Assembly (NCBI RefSeq): GCF_002220365.1
Contig: NZ_MTHB01000255.1
Span: 1-64,000, forward strand
DNA length: 64,000 bases
Source: Caballeronia sordidicola
GTDB lineage: Bacteria; Pseudomonadota; Gammaproteobacteria; Burkholderiales; Burkholderiaceae
Reading direction: 5' to 3'
The notes beneath the pieces are model-generated. The model was not told the DNA's origin and made no database searches. It was given only the letters and a program-made list of their open reading frames with translations. The position numbers and the translations under genes were made by a program. Of this stretch, positions 1-8,011 are shown piece by piece; position 1 is the stretch's first letter; the number at the start of each line of letters is the position of its first letter.

Positions 1-123
1 CTCATCCTGCAAGTCATTAGCGATGTCCGTCAGTTTCTCTACCCACGCTAGCACTTCAAGCTCCGACGGCGTTAGTCCCTCTCGAGCGATGTCGGGTAGT
101 GAGAATTTTTTTGGAAGAGTCAC
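1..123 (-). CDS. Partial hypothetical protein running off the left edge
   Basis: Reading leftward, an open frame begins at a GTG (123-121) just after an in-frame TGA and stays open to base 1, giving 41 residues. The composition is hydrophilic and helix-like, with an SELEVLAWVEKLTDIAN segment, which looks more like real protein than a shadow frame. There is no convincing Shine-Dalgarno sequence. I do not recognise a family. The overlapping forward frame (23-247) is serine-rich and looks non-coding. Confidence is low because only the N-terminus is visible. Confidence 0.3.
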   Translation of the reverse strand, partial: MTLPKKFSLPDIAREGLTPSELEVLAWVEKLTDIANDLQDE

Positions 124-284
124 GAGTGCGGATCAAATGATGTTGGTGCGACAAACGTTAACATCGTCATCCGCAGTTTACAAGCGCAATCATGAGCGCA
201 CGCAACGAAGCTATCGGCTACCTCGACCGCGTGCGCAGATCAAATAACACAGCACGGCGCGTGGTGCTCGCCCCGGGTTATTGA

Positions 285-1049
285 GAAGTTACTTGGTTCA
301 CTGGGCTTGAGAATGTCCGGAAGCTGCTGAGCGACGACGTCTTCACGAGTTCGCTCTGGCAAACCGTGGTGTTTGTTGTCGGTTCAGGTGCGTTTGGCGC
401 AACGGTTCTCGGGCTCGCGCTCGCACTGCTGATGCAAAAGGCAAGCGGCGTGGTCGGCAGGGCGGTTTCTGGGATGGCTATTCTCGCGTGGAACCTGCCG
501 CCTATTACGATTGCCGTCATCTGGTACGCAGCAACGACGAGCGGCGGTACATTCCCGCGCATCCTGGGCGATACAAATCACGACTTGCTTTACGCCTACC
601 CGATGCTGGTGGTGTCTATTGCCAATGTCTGGTCGCTTGCCGGGCTATCGATGATTATGTTCTCGGCCGCTTTGCGGAGCATTCCGACCGAGATGGTCGA
701 GGCGGCGATACTTGAGAACGCGAGTGCGACGCAGAGACTGTTCCGCCTGACGCTACCGATGCTCAAGCCGACCATCTTGATGTCCGCGCTCCTGATGACG
801 CTCTTGACCTTTGCGAACTTCACGCTGGTTTATTTGATGACCGGCGGGGGGCCCGACAATCAGACCAATATCCTGCCCATCTACTCATATTTGCAAGGCT
901 TCAAATTCCATAGATTGGGGTACAGCGCGCTTCTTGGAAACGTGATTGTGCTGCTCTCGTCGGCGCTTGGATTGGCCTTCGTGCTCATCGCTCGCCAATA
1001 CCGCCCGGGGCAAGTTCGCAAGAACAAGCTGAAGGCCATGTCCGCCTAA
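285..1049 (+). pseudogene. Sugar-type ABC transporter permease, 5'-truncated (MalF/UgpA-like)
   Basis: This is an integral-membrane permease of a carbohydrate-type ABC importer (BPD_transp_1 family). The frame is open from just after a TGA at 282-284. The first residues (FTGLENVRKLLSDDVFTSSLWQT) match the periplasmic segment that normally follows transmembrane helix 1, so helix 1 and the cytoplasmic N-terminus are missing. The first usable start is GTG 366, giving 227 residues where about 290 is usual. The ATPase-coupling EAA loop is intact (about residues 112-135 counted from 366, VEAAILENASATQRLF). The second permease begins 34 bp after this stop. Either a deletion or rearrangement junction near 285 truncated it, or a frameshift separates it from sequence to the left. 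Probably non-functional unless an unseen start is used. Confidence 0.7.
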
Positions 1050-1082
1050 CCTGTTGGAACCAGCATCATGAAGGAACACAGA

Positions 1083-1958
1083 ATGGAACTGTCTGCTCAA
1101 AAGATGACGGGAGACTCCGCGCCTCCTGCCGCGCGGGTCAAGCGACGGGCCGAACCGGTGTCCGGCAGGCTATTAGCAAACGTCATTTTGTTGCTTATCG
1201 GCGCGTATTTCGTGATCCCTGTCTTGTGGCTTGCGGTGGGCGCCGTCGACAAACACGCGGGTTGGCAAATTCAGCTACCGACGCTGACTTTAGACAATTT
1301 CGTCGATGCTCTGTCGCACGGAAACGCGCAAGCACTCTGGAACAGTGTGATTGTTTCAACCATAGCGGCAATCGTTTCGACGGGAGCAGGAACCTTGGCC
1401 GCCTACTCGTTTTCGCGGCATCGTATTCCATGGAAAGGCCCCATTCTGCTCGGTATCCTGTTCCTGTCGGGCGTGCCCATTACGATTCTTATCGTGCCGG
1501 TGTACAAGATGTTCGCGCGGTACGACATGCTTTCCATGGTCCCGACAGCGGTACTTTTGGGCGTCACGTCGCTGCCGTTCGCCATCTATCTCATCAAGAA
1601 CACTATTGACGCGATTCCGCAAGACCTTGAAGAGGCAGCCTGCATGGAGCAGGCGGGCACCTTCCGCATTCTTCGCTCGATCATCGTTCCGCTGGCCATG
1701 CCGGGCATTGCATCTGCAGCCATCTTCAGCTTCGTCAATGCCTGGGGCAACTTCCTCATTCCGATCGTACTGATTGCTGACCAATCGAGCCAACCCGCAC
1801 CCATCGCGATCTACAGCTTTATCGGCTCTGCCACGATTCGGTACGGACAAATTGCCGCTTTCTCCATTGTTTACTCGATGCCCGTCATCGCCCTCTACTT
1901 CGTGATGTCGCGTTATTTCAAAGGTGGATTCTCGCTAAGCGGTGCCGTACGGGGTTGA
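1083..1958 (+). CDS. Sugar-type ABC transporter permease (MalG/UgpE-like)
   Basis: This is the second inner-membrane permease of a carbohydrate-type importer. It has an N-terminal cytoplasmic stretch, a first helix at VILLLIGAYFVIPVLWLAV, then five more hydrophobic segments and the EAA loop (LEEAACMEQAGTFRILRSI) that docks the ATPase. The frame opens at ATG 1068, but ATG 1083 is preceded by AAGGA at 7 bp spacing and is preferred, giving 291 residues, normal for MalG-type permeases. It lies directly behind the truncated partner permease. No ATPase or binding protein is in the window; they may lie to the left. The substrate cannot be read from sequence; a polyol, sugar or sugar phosphate would be typical. 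Confidence 0.88.
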   Translation: MELSAQKMTGDSAPPAARVKRRAEPVSGRLLANVILLLIGAYFVIPVLWLAVGAVDKHAGWQIQLPTLTLDNFVDALSHGNAQALWNSVIVSTIAAIVSTGAGTLAAYSFSRHRIPWKGPILLGILFLSGVPITILIVPVYKMFARYDMLSMVPTAVLLGVTSLPFAIYLIKNTIDAIPQDLEEAACMEQAGTFRILRSIIVPLAMPGIASAAIFSFVNAWGNFLIPIVLIADQSSQPAPIAIYSFIGSATIRYGQIAAFSIVYSMPVIALYFVMSRYFKGGFSLSGAVRG

Positions 1959-1998
1959 TAAAAGTGTAGCGTCATGCGTCAGCTGATGGAGTTGGTGT

Positions 1999-2039
1999 CC
2001 GACGGAGGAGGCAACGTAGGGGTTGTTGAGTCCGTCGGA
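1999..2039 (+). repeat. Inverted repeat downstream of the permease gene
   Basis: TCCGACGGA (1999-2007) and TCCGTCGGA (2031-2039) are perfect 9-base complements around a 23-base loop. There is no T-run, so this is not a standard intrinsic terminator. It may be a mRNA-end hairpin or part of the control region of the next gene. Confidence 0.35.
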
Positions 2040-2056
2040 TGCGGGTGATGCGCTCA

Positions 2057-2084
2057 GTGCGTCGAAGTGCGTCGATGTGCGTCG
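2057..2084 (+). promoter_or_regulatory. Three tandem GTGCGTCG repeats with 10-bp period
   Basis: GTGCGTCG occurs at 2057-2064, 2067-2074 and 2077-2084, exactly one helical turn apart, so all three copies present the same DNA face. A further GTGCGTC lies at 2177-2183, and CAGTGCGTC recurs at 4055-4063 upstream of the HisD-like gene. This is likely an activator or repressor array for the ThDP enzyme gene; the regulator is not in the window. Confidence 0.4.
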
Positions 2085-2098
2085 CGAATCGGTCCGGT

Positions 2099-2141
2099 GC
2101 GAAATTGAATTGGCTTTTTTTAGCGCGAATACTGGTGCGCG
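2099..2141 (+). promoter_or_regulatory. Shared upstream element, copy 1 (before the ThDP enzyme gene)
   Basis: This element of about 43 bp (GCGAAATTGA, then TGGCTTTTTT, then ATACTGGT and GCG) recurs at 4080-4123 before the HisD-like gene with most positions identical. The TTGGCT and AATACT blocks could serve as -35 and -10. The surrounding non-coding DNA is not conserved between the two sites, which points to a functional promoter or operator. Confidence 0.45.
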
Positions 2142-2202
2142 AGGGCGTAGCGTGAGTGAATGCGTCATGGCCTTTCGTGCGTCAAAATATCGGGAGTGTC
2201 GA

Positions 2203-3957
2203 GTGAAGTTAACAGGCGGCCAGGTTATCGCGAAGGCATTGCGCGCGTACGGGGTGCGATATGTCGCTGGTGTGCCCGGCAATGGAAATAGTGGGGTTCT
2301 TGAGGGTCTCAATACACCAGGCGCTAGCGTTCCCTTTATCAGGGTCGTGAACGAGCAGAGTGCGGTCCATATGGCGGACGGTTACTTCCGTGCATGTGGT
2401 AGTGCGATGGCTGTCGTGCTTCCTGCAAAAACCGGAATTTTTATCGCCTCTGCGGCGCTTTCGAATTGCCTGTCTGATTCCTGTGGGGTGCTCCTGGTCA
2501 CTGGAGACCGGGTTAGCGATGACACGACCACCGGCTCAACCAGCTCGACGCAGCCCGCCTCAGGATGGGACGCAGATTCAGCATGCGGCGGCCTCAAACG
2601 GTCCTGGAAGGTGCGCGCTTTCTCGGAGCTCTCGCAAGCAATGCATCATGCTTTTGCTAGCGTGCTGGGGGCGAGGCCGGGGCCCGTCCATCTCGAGGTT
2701 CCTCTGGAAATTCAGAAGCACACGGACCACGTGCACTCTGAGTCTCTTCAGAACCGACTCGCGCAGGTAGGGCTGCAAGGGGACCCCGCGCTCTTTGAGC
2801 GGGCAGCCAGTCTGCTTGCGAGCGCAGAGCGTCCTATCATTCTTGCGGGTGGCGGAGTCGTGGCTGCGGACGCTACATCCGAACTCAAAGAATTGGCCGA
2901 AGCCCTTTTGGCGCCAGTGCTGGTTGCGGGTAACGGCATTGGAGCAATCCCTGACGACCACGACCTCAATGCCGGATCCGTTGGCTCGGCGGGAAACGGC
3001 TGTGCAACCGCGCTCTTGGGCAAGGCCGATGTCATTGTCGCTGTGGGCAGCCGTCTATCGGACCTGCCCGACATCGATGGCGGTCGGTGGAGCGTATCCG
3101 AACTGGCCGGGAAAAAGCTTATCCAGATTGATGTCGAGAGAGACGAGATCGGGAAATGCTGCCCCGTCGAGGTCGGCATTGTTGCCGACGCGAAAAGTGC
3201 ACTAGCCGACCTCAAGTCCGCATTGAACGGAAAACTGAAGCGTGCTACCGGCGCAAGAAGACAGGCATTCATTGAACTCATGCGGGAGCTGCGTGGGCAA
3301 TGGCTAAATGCGGTCGCCAGCAAGTCTGGAGCGCACGAAACCTTGATAAGCGCGCCGCGGCCTTTCCTTGAACTCCGCAAGGTGCTCTATCGCGACGCAA
3401 TTGCGGTCATTGGGTCAGGCGCTCTTGCGCATATCGCGCGTGAGCATTTCCCCGTCTATGTTCCGCGTACCTTCCTGTCGCCGGGAGCCTCTGCGGCCGG
3501 TGGTTGGGCTGTTCCTGCTGCCATAGGCGCCAAGCTCGCGATGCCTGCGAGGCAAGTGGTATGTGTGGTTGAAGATAGCGATTTTCTTCAATCGATGCAG
3601 GAAATGGCGGTTAGTGTCATGCATTCCATTCCTGTGGTTTTCGTAGTCTTCAATCAAAGTGGGCCGGAATTTGTATCGGGTGCAGTCGGTTCGCTTGGGG
3701 TACGGCGGACCATGGGTGAATTCTCCTTGCCGGACGGGCGCCCCTACTCACTTGCATTCTCGGAGATCGCAAGAAGCTTTGGACTTGATGCATGGCGCGT
3801 CGAACATGCTTCTCAATTGGAGGGGGTGTTCCGGCGTGCGCTTGATAGCACCGGACCCGCCCTGGTCGAAGTGATGGTGGCGCGGCATGAAACCCATTCG
3901 CCACAGAGTCCTAACGATGTGCAACTGCACGCTGCACAACAAGCTAGTGTGGCTTAA
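2203..3957 (+). CDS. Acetolactate-synthase-like thiamine diphosphate enzyme
   Basis: This is a thiamine-diphosphate enzyme with the three-domain acetolactate synthase/benzoylformate decarboxylase architecture: N-terminal Pyr domain, central Rossmann domain, C-terminal PP domain. The frame is open from 2023, but GTG 2203 has GGGAG six bases upstream and begins with the family's usual MKLTGGQ-type start, giving 584 residues. The catalytic glutamate is present (E51 in VVNEQSAVHMADGY). The cofactor motif is unusual: the canonical GDG reads EDS (residues 457-459), although the Mg2+-binding Asp458 and the Asn 26 residues later (N484) remain. The usual SGPGVTN loop is also replaced (LPAKTGIFIAS). 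It is therefore a divergent paralogue, not the housekeeping IlvB (found at 23.4 kb). Context suggests cleavage or decarboxylation of a 2-keto acid in sugar or sulfonate catabolism; the substrate is unknown. Confidence 0.82.
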   Translation: MKLTGGQVIAKALRAYGVRYVAGVPGNGNSGVLEGLNTPGASVPFIRVVNEQSAVHMADGYFRACGSAMAVVLPAKTGIFIASAALSNCLSDSCGVLLVTGDRVSDDTTTGSTSSTQPASGWDADSACGGLKRSWKVRAFSELSQAMHHAFASVLGARPGPVHLEVPLEIQKHTDHVHSESLQNRLAQVGLQGDPALFERAASLLASAERPIILAGGGVVAADATSELKELAEALLAPVLVAGNGIGAIPDDHDLNAGSVGSAGNGCATALLGKADVIVAVGSRLSDLPDIDGGRWSVSELAGKKLIQIDVERDEIGKCCPVEVGIVADAKSALADLKSALNGKLKRATGARRQAFIELMRELRGQWLNAVASKSGAHETLISAPRPFLELRKVLYRDAIAVIGSGALAHIAREHFPVYVPRTFLSPGASAAGGWAVPAAIGAKLAMPARQVVCVVEDSDFLQSMQEMAVSVMHSIPVVFVVFNQSGPEFVSGAVGSLGVRRTMGEFSLPDGRPYSLAFSEIARSFGLDAWRVEHASQLEGVFRRALDSTGPALVEVMVARHETHSPQSPNDVQLHAAQQASVA

Positions 3958-4079
3958 GCCAGACCCGTCTGACGATGCGAAGGGGCGGTACGTTTCGGCA
4001 GTCGGGGCGATGAATTGACGCGAGCATCAACGTCGTCTCGCTTTATAAGCGTCACAGTGCGTCATATCCGGGGTCTCTC

Positions 4080-4123
4080 GCGAAATTGAGCTGGCTTTTT
4101 TCTCGACTGATACTGGTTTCGCG
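4080..4123 (+). promoter_or_regulatory. Shared upstream element, copy 2 (before the HisD-like gene)
   Basis: Second copy of the element at 2099-2141 (GCGAAATTGAG, CTGGCTTTTTT, GATACTGGT, CGCG). It lies 122 bp upstream of the HisD-like start, compared with 61 bp for copy 1. The rest of the 3958-4245 gap shows nothing else recognisable except a CAGTGCGTC at 4055. Confidence 0.45.
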
Positions 4124-4245
4124 CTGCAAAAGTGACGCGCTTTTTCACGCATTGATTTCGGACTCCGAATGCAGAGTCTTAGCTAAGTAAGAATTTTCTC
4201 GGTGAAGAATTCACTCAATTCTGAGTTGCATCATAAGGGGTAATT

Positions 4246-5577
4246 ATGTCGTTTTTTCTGAAGTCGGCTACCACCCAACCCACTGGCGAAGCTGACACCA
4301 GGCAGGTCCGTCGCGTTGTCGAGGAGGTGATTGCCGACATCTCCGCGCGCGGGGATGACGCGCTGCACGAGTACTCCGCGAAGTTCGATAAGTGGAATCC
4401 GACGCAGTTTCGTCTGTCGCAAGAGCAAATCGACGCCTGCATTGCCGAGCTGACCGAGCAGGAAATCGCGGATATTAAATTCGCGCAAGAACAAGTTCGC
4501 AACTTCGCGCGCCATCAATTGGCATCGATGCATGACATCGAAGTCGAGACATTGCCGGGCGTCATTCTTGGTCACAAAAATGTTCCCGTCCAGACTGTGG
4601 GTTGCTACATCCCCAGTGGTAAGTACCCACTGGTCGCATCGGCGCATATGGGCATTGTCACGGCGAAGGTAGCGGGTGTGGACCGTGTGATCGCGACGTC
4701 GCCTCCTTTCGAGGGTCGCCTGAGCGCTCCGGTTATCGCTGCAATCCATCTTGCCGGCGCCGATGAGATCTACTGCATCGGAGGCGTACAAGCCGTGACC
4801 GCAATGGCACTTGGGATTGGCGAATTTGCGCAAGTTGACATCATCGTTGGCCCGGGTAACGCTTACGTTGCCGAAGCGAAACGTCAACTGTTTGGTCAGG
4901 TTGGTATTGACCTGTTCGCAGGCCCGACGGAAACCATGGTTATCGCGGACGACTCGGTCGATGCCGAACTTATCGCGACGGACCTGCTTGGCCAGGCTGA
5001 ACATGGACCGACTTCTCCGGCAGTGCTCGTTACGACCTCGCGGAAACTCGGCGAAGAGACGCTTGCGGAAGTTGAGCGTCTGCTGAACCAACTCGACACC
5101 GCTGAGATAGCTCGCCAGGCGTGGGAAGGCTACGGCGAAATCATCATTTGCGAAAATGACGAAGAAGTGATTCGCGAGTCGGACCGCGTCGCATCAGAAC
5201 ACGTGCAAGTGATGACGCGCGACCCGGACTTCTTCCTGAAGCGTCTTCGCAACTACGGTGCGCTTTTCCTCGGCGCCCGCACGAACGTTGCCTATGGAGA
5301 CAAGGTTATCGGCACGAACCACACGCTGCCGACATCCGGTGCTGCACGCTTCACGGGCGGCTTGTGGGTGGGCAAGTTCCTGAAGACTTGTACCTATCAG
5401 CGAATCCTCACTGACGAAGCGTCCGTACTTGTCGGCGAGTACTGCTCGCGCTTGTGCATTCTTGAAGGGTTCTCGGGTCATGCGGAGCAGGCAAACATCC
5501 GCCTGCGCCGCCTTGGCAACATTGACGTGCCCTATGGCAAGGCGGCTCCTGTGCCGGCTGCGACAGCCAAGCGCTGA
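4246..5577 (+). CDS. Histidinol dehydrogenase family protein (HpsN-like alcohol dehydrogenase)
   Basis: Member of the HisD family: Zn-dependent NAD enzymes that take a primary alcohol through an aldehyde to a carboxylate. It has 443 residues, near HisD length (about 435). The start follows AAGGGG. All expected zinc ligands are present (Q250, H253, D352, H412 in QAEHGP, GDKVIGTNH and EGFSGHAEQ), as is the catalytic Glu-His pair (E318-H319, ASEHVQ). The divergent GPTETMVIAD loop and the lack of his neighbours mark it as a paralogue, not the biosynthetic enzyme. The best-characterised such paralogue is HpsN, which oxidises 2,3-dihydroxypropane-1-sulfonate to sulfolactate, but substrate residues cannot be judged here. 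It shares an upstream element with the ThDP enzyme gene and is convergent with a HisN-like phosphatase. Confidence 0.85.
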   Translation: MSFFLKSATTQPTGEADTRQVRRVVEEVIADISARGDDALHEYSAKFDKWNPTQFRLSQEQIDACIAELTEQEIADIKFAQEQVRNFARHQLASMHDIEVETLPGVILGHKNVPVQTVGCYIPSGKYPLVASAHMGIVTAKVAGVDRVIATSPPFEGRLSAPVIAAIHLAGADEIYCIGGVQAVTAMALGIGEFAQVDIIVGPGNAYVAEAKRQLFGQVGIDLFAGPTETMVIADDSVDAELIATDLLGQAEHGPTSPAVLVTTSRKLGEETLAEVERLLNQLDTAEIARQAWEGYGEIIICENDEEVIRESDRVASEHVQVMTRDPDFFLKRLRNYGALFLGARTNVAYGDKVIGTNHTLPTSGAARFTGGLWVGKFLKTCTYQRILTDEASVLVGEYCSRLCILEGFSGHAEQANIRLRRLGNIDVPYGKAAPVPAATAKR

Positions 5578-5701
5578 CCCGTCGCTGCGTACTTCGCTAA
5601 GACTTGGCTTCGAAGCGAATGCGCTAACCGTGCACCGGTCGCAGCGCGACCTGTGCACGCGTTTGCCGCCAGCTTTGGTGTGACACGCGATAATTGAAAG
5701 C

Positions 5702-5735
5702 GGGAGGCTCGTTGTTGCCAACATAAGCGCCTCCC
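5702..5735. terminator. Hairpin between convergent HisD-like and HisN-like genes
   Basis: GGGAGGC (5702-5708) pairs with GCCTCCC (5729-5735), with an inner TGTT/AACA stem. It sits between two convergent genes, a natural place for a bidirectional terminator, but lacks a strong U-tract. Confidence 0.4.
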
Positions 5736-5747
5736 AAGTCGGCATAG

Positions 5748-6539
5748 TCAAATATCGGTCCGAGCGAATTTTGCCGTCTCTTCCAGCAGGGCGCGATGCA
5801 GCGCAGGCGTGGCGGCGGCGATGACACGGCCATCGCTTGATGGCGTCAACGGATTGCCGTTCCAATCGGTCATAAGGCCTCCGGCGCCATTGACAATTGG
5901 CACGACGGGAAGATAGTCGTACGGCTTTAGACCTGCCTCGACGACAGCATCAATGTTACCGGCCGCGAGCATCGCGTAGTTGTAGCAATCGCCACCGTAT
6001 CTCCGGAAACGCGCCTGGCGACTAAGAGAATCGAACACTTGAAACTCCGTTATGCTGAACATGTCCGGCGAAGTAGCGAACAGGTTGCACTTTCGAAGGT
6101 CATCGCAATGGCTCGTTCGGATGACATCCCCGTTGCGCTCGGTTTGGCGTCCAAGCGTAGCGACATAGCGCTCGTCGAGCGCTGGGACATCTATGATGCC
6201 AAAGACAGGTTGCGCGTCCTTCAGCAACGCGAGAAGCGTTCCCCAGAGCGGTATGCCACTGATAAAGCTCTTGGTGCCGTCGATAGGGTCAATGACCCAG
6301 CAAAGCTCTGCCGACAAATTGACCGACCCTTGTTCTTCTCCGAGTATGCCGTGCGAGGGATAGGTTCGCGCGATCCGGTCTCGAATCATGGCTTCGATTT
6401 CGATATCTGCCACCGTGACGGGGCTGGCATCGGCCTTCTGCGCAATGTCGATGGGCTGTCGAAAATAGCGCATGCCAATAGGGCCGGTTTCGTCTAGCGT
6501 CGAGCTGGCAAACTGCCGATAGTCTTCGAATAAATTCAT
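5748..6539 (-). CDS. Inositol monophosphatase family protein (HisN/histidinol-phosphatase-like)
   Basis: Mg2+-dependent phosphomonoesterase of the IMPase superfamily, 263 residues. The metal-site motifs are complete: GEEQG (E68, E69), DPIDGTKSF (D84, D87), GGD (D184) and YDYLPV (D208 at the usual WDxAA position). The sequence most resembles the HisN-type histidinol-phosphate phosphatases rather than SuhB. It converges on a HisD paralogue, which is suggestive because HisN followed by HisD is the biochemical order phosphate ester, alcohol, acid. No other his genes are nearby, so the pair probably acts on another phosphorylated alcohol. An 8-bp inverted repeat lies just upstream of its start. 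Confidence 0.83.
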   Translation of the reverse strand: MNLFEDYRQFASSTLDETGPIGMRYFRQPIDIAQKADASPVTVADIEIEAMIRDRIARTYPSHGILGEEQGSVNLSAELCWVIDPIDGTKSFISGIPLWGTLLALLKDAQPVFGIIDVPALDERYVATLGRQTERNGDVIRTSHCDDLRKCNLFATSPDMFSITEFQVFDSLSRQARFRRYGGDCYNYAMLAAGNIDAVVEAGLKPYDYLPVVPIVNGAGGLMTDWNGNPLTPSSDGRVIAAATPALHRALLEETAKFARTDI

Positions 6540-6558
6540 AAATCCTTGAACCTGAGAG

Positions 6559-6610
6559 CGGGGCGTCGAGAGCCACCTTGAAAATAATTCGTTAAGGCCG
6601 CAACGCCCCG
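6559..6610 (-). repeat. Inverted repeat in the leader of the HisN-like gene
   Basis: CGGGGCGT (6559-6566) and ACGCCCCG (6603-6610) are perfect complements flanking 36 bases, 20 bp upstream of the HisN-like start codon. It could be a 5'-UTR hairpin or an operator in the divergent promoter region (6540-6738). The reverse strand of that region also carries ACTGGTGTGC, resembling part of the shared element at 2099. Confidence 0.3.
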
Positions 6611-6738
6611 AGAAGTTGTTTAATTGTAGTCTGCAGTGGTGCTGTAATTGAATGCGCGGACGATAAATTGCACACCAGTGTCGGCATCTGCGCTTGGCGT
6701 ATTTGTCTAAGTAGTCAATGTCAATGCTGAGGACCGTG

Positions 6739-7902
6739 ATGAGCGAGATGGGTCAACTCGAGATTCAAGTGAGGCGAATGGTGCGTAGTGCGTTGGCCGA
6801 GGCGGTCGACGAGAAACGTATCGCCGGCGGCGTAGTTTTGGTTGCACTGGAGAGCGTTGTCATTGCGCAGGAGGCCGCGGGCTTTGCAAATCAAGCGCTT
6901 GCCATACCGATGCACATAGATACGCGCTTCAGACTGGCATCAGTGACAAAGCCAATCGTCAGCCTCGCGGCGATCAAACTCCTGGACATTGGCGTCCTTG
7001 GTTTGCACGAGCCAGTCTCGGATTGGTTGCCCTATTTCCGGCCGTCCCTCGCAGATGGGCGGCCGCCGGACATTACTCTGCACCATCTGCTGTCGCATTC
7101 GTCAGGGCTAAGCTATGGTTTTCAGGAGCCCCCAGGCTCAGAATATGAGCGTTTCGGCATTTCTGATGGGTTGGACTGTTCTGGCCTGAGCCTCGAAGAG
7201 AATCTCCGGCGGCTGGCCGCAGCGAAGCTCAAGTTCGAGCCAGGAACAGCATGGCAATACTCTCTCGCGCTTGATGTCGTCGGTGCAATCATTGAGCGGG
7301 CGACGGGACGTACGCTGCCGGATGCTATCGATGCATTGATATCCGGTCCGCTTGGACTGGACTCTCTTGCATTCACTGTTGAATCAAAACCTGAGCTTGC
7401 GGTTCCTTATGTCGATAGCCTGCAAACGCTGACCGTGATGCCCGAACCGGCGGAAGTTGTGCCCCCGGAAGGGACGAACGCAATCCGTTTCTCTCCTCGT
7501 CGCGCGCATACGGTTGGAGAATTTCCGTCTGGTGGCGCAGGGATGGCAGGCGGAGCGTTAGACATCCTGAAGGTCCTTGAGATAGTACGCAAGGAAGGCG
7601 CCGGGTTCATGGACGCAAAGCTTGCGCGCCTGATGGGCAGTGCTCAAGTCGGAGCGGACCTGCGAGCGCGAGGCGATGGGTGGGGATTTGGATACATGGG
7701 GGCTGTGTTAATGGACCCCTCCGTGCTGAAAACCCCGCAGCGTGTTGGAACAGTAGGGTGGGGCGGAGTGTACGGGCACAGCTGGTTTTTTGACCCCGCA
7801 ACGAGGCTGACAGTCGTGTCATTGACCAACACAACCTGGGAGGGTGTTGGAGGTCGATTTCCACAGGACGTTCGAGACGCCGTCTATGCAGCTCTCAGAT
7901 GA
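6739..7902 (+). CDS. Serine hydrolase of the class C beta-lactamase/EstB fold
   Basis: Penicillin-binding-protein-like serine hydrolase (beta-lactamase family PF00144). The Ser-x-x-Lys nucleophile motif is SVTK (in RLASVTKPI), the Tyr motif is YSL (WQYSLALD), and the third motif is probably the WGG segment near the C-terminus (VGWGGVYGHSW), as in EstB-type esterases. There is no signal peptide, so a cytoplasmic esterase is more likely than a beta-lactamase. ATG 6718 is possible, but ATG 6739 has GAGGA five bases upstream and is preferred, giving 387 residues. It is divergent from the HisN-like gene and may remove an ester or lactone group from the island's substrate; that role is inference. 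Confidence 0.8.
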   Translation: MSEMGQLEIQVRRMVRSALAEAVDEKRIAGGVVLVALESVVIAQEAAGFANQALAIPMHIDTRFRLASVTKPIVSLAAIKLLDIGVLGLHEPVSDWLPYFRPSLADGRPPDITLHHLLSHSSGLSYGFQEPPGSEYERFGISDGLDCSGLSLEENLRRLAAAKLKFEPGTAWQYSLALDVVGAIIERATGRTLPDAIDALISGPLGLDSLAFTVESKPELAVPYVDSLQTLTVMPEPAEVVPPEGTNAIRFSPRRAHTVGEFPSGGAGMAGGALDILKVLEIVRKEGAGFMDAKLARLMGSAQVGADLRARGDGWGFGYMGAVLMDPSVLKTPQRVGTVGWGGVYGHSWFFDPATRLTVVSLTNTTWEGVGGRFPQDVRDAVYAALR

Positions 7903-8011
7903 AGGGATGCTTTATCAGTCACCCCGGACTTTGCAATGTGATGCTAACTTTACAGCCGATAGCCTTGGCGTGGTCGGGCCGAGCACTATTGGCTTCGGTC
8001 AGTGCAGGGCA

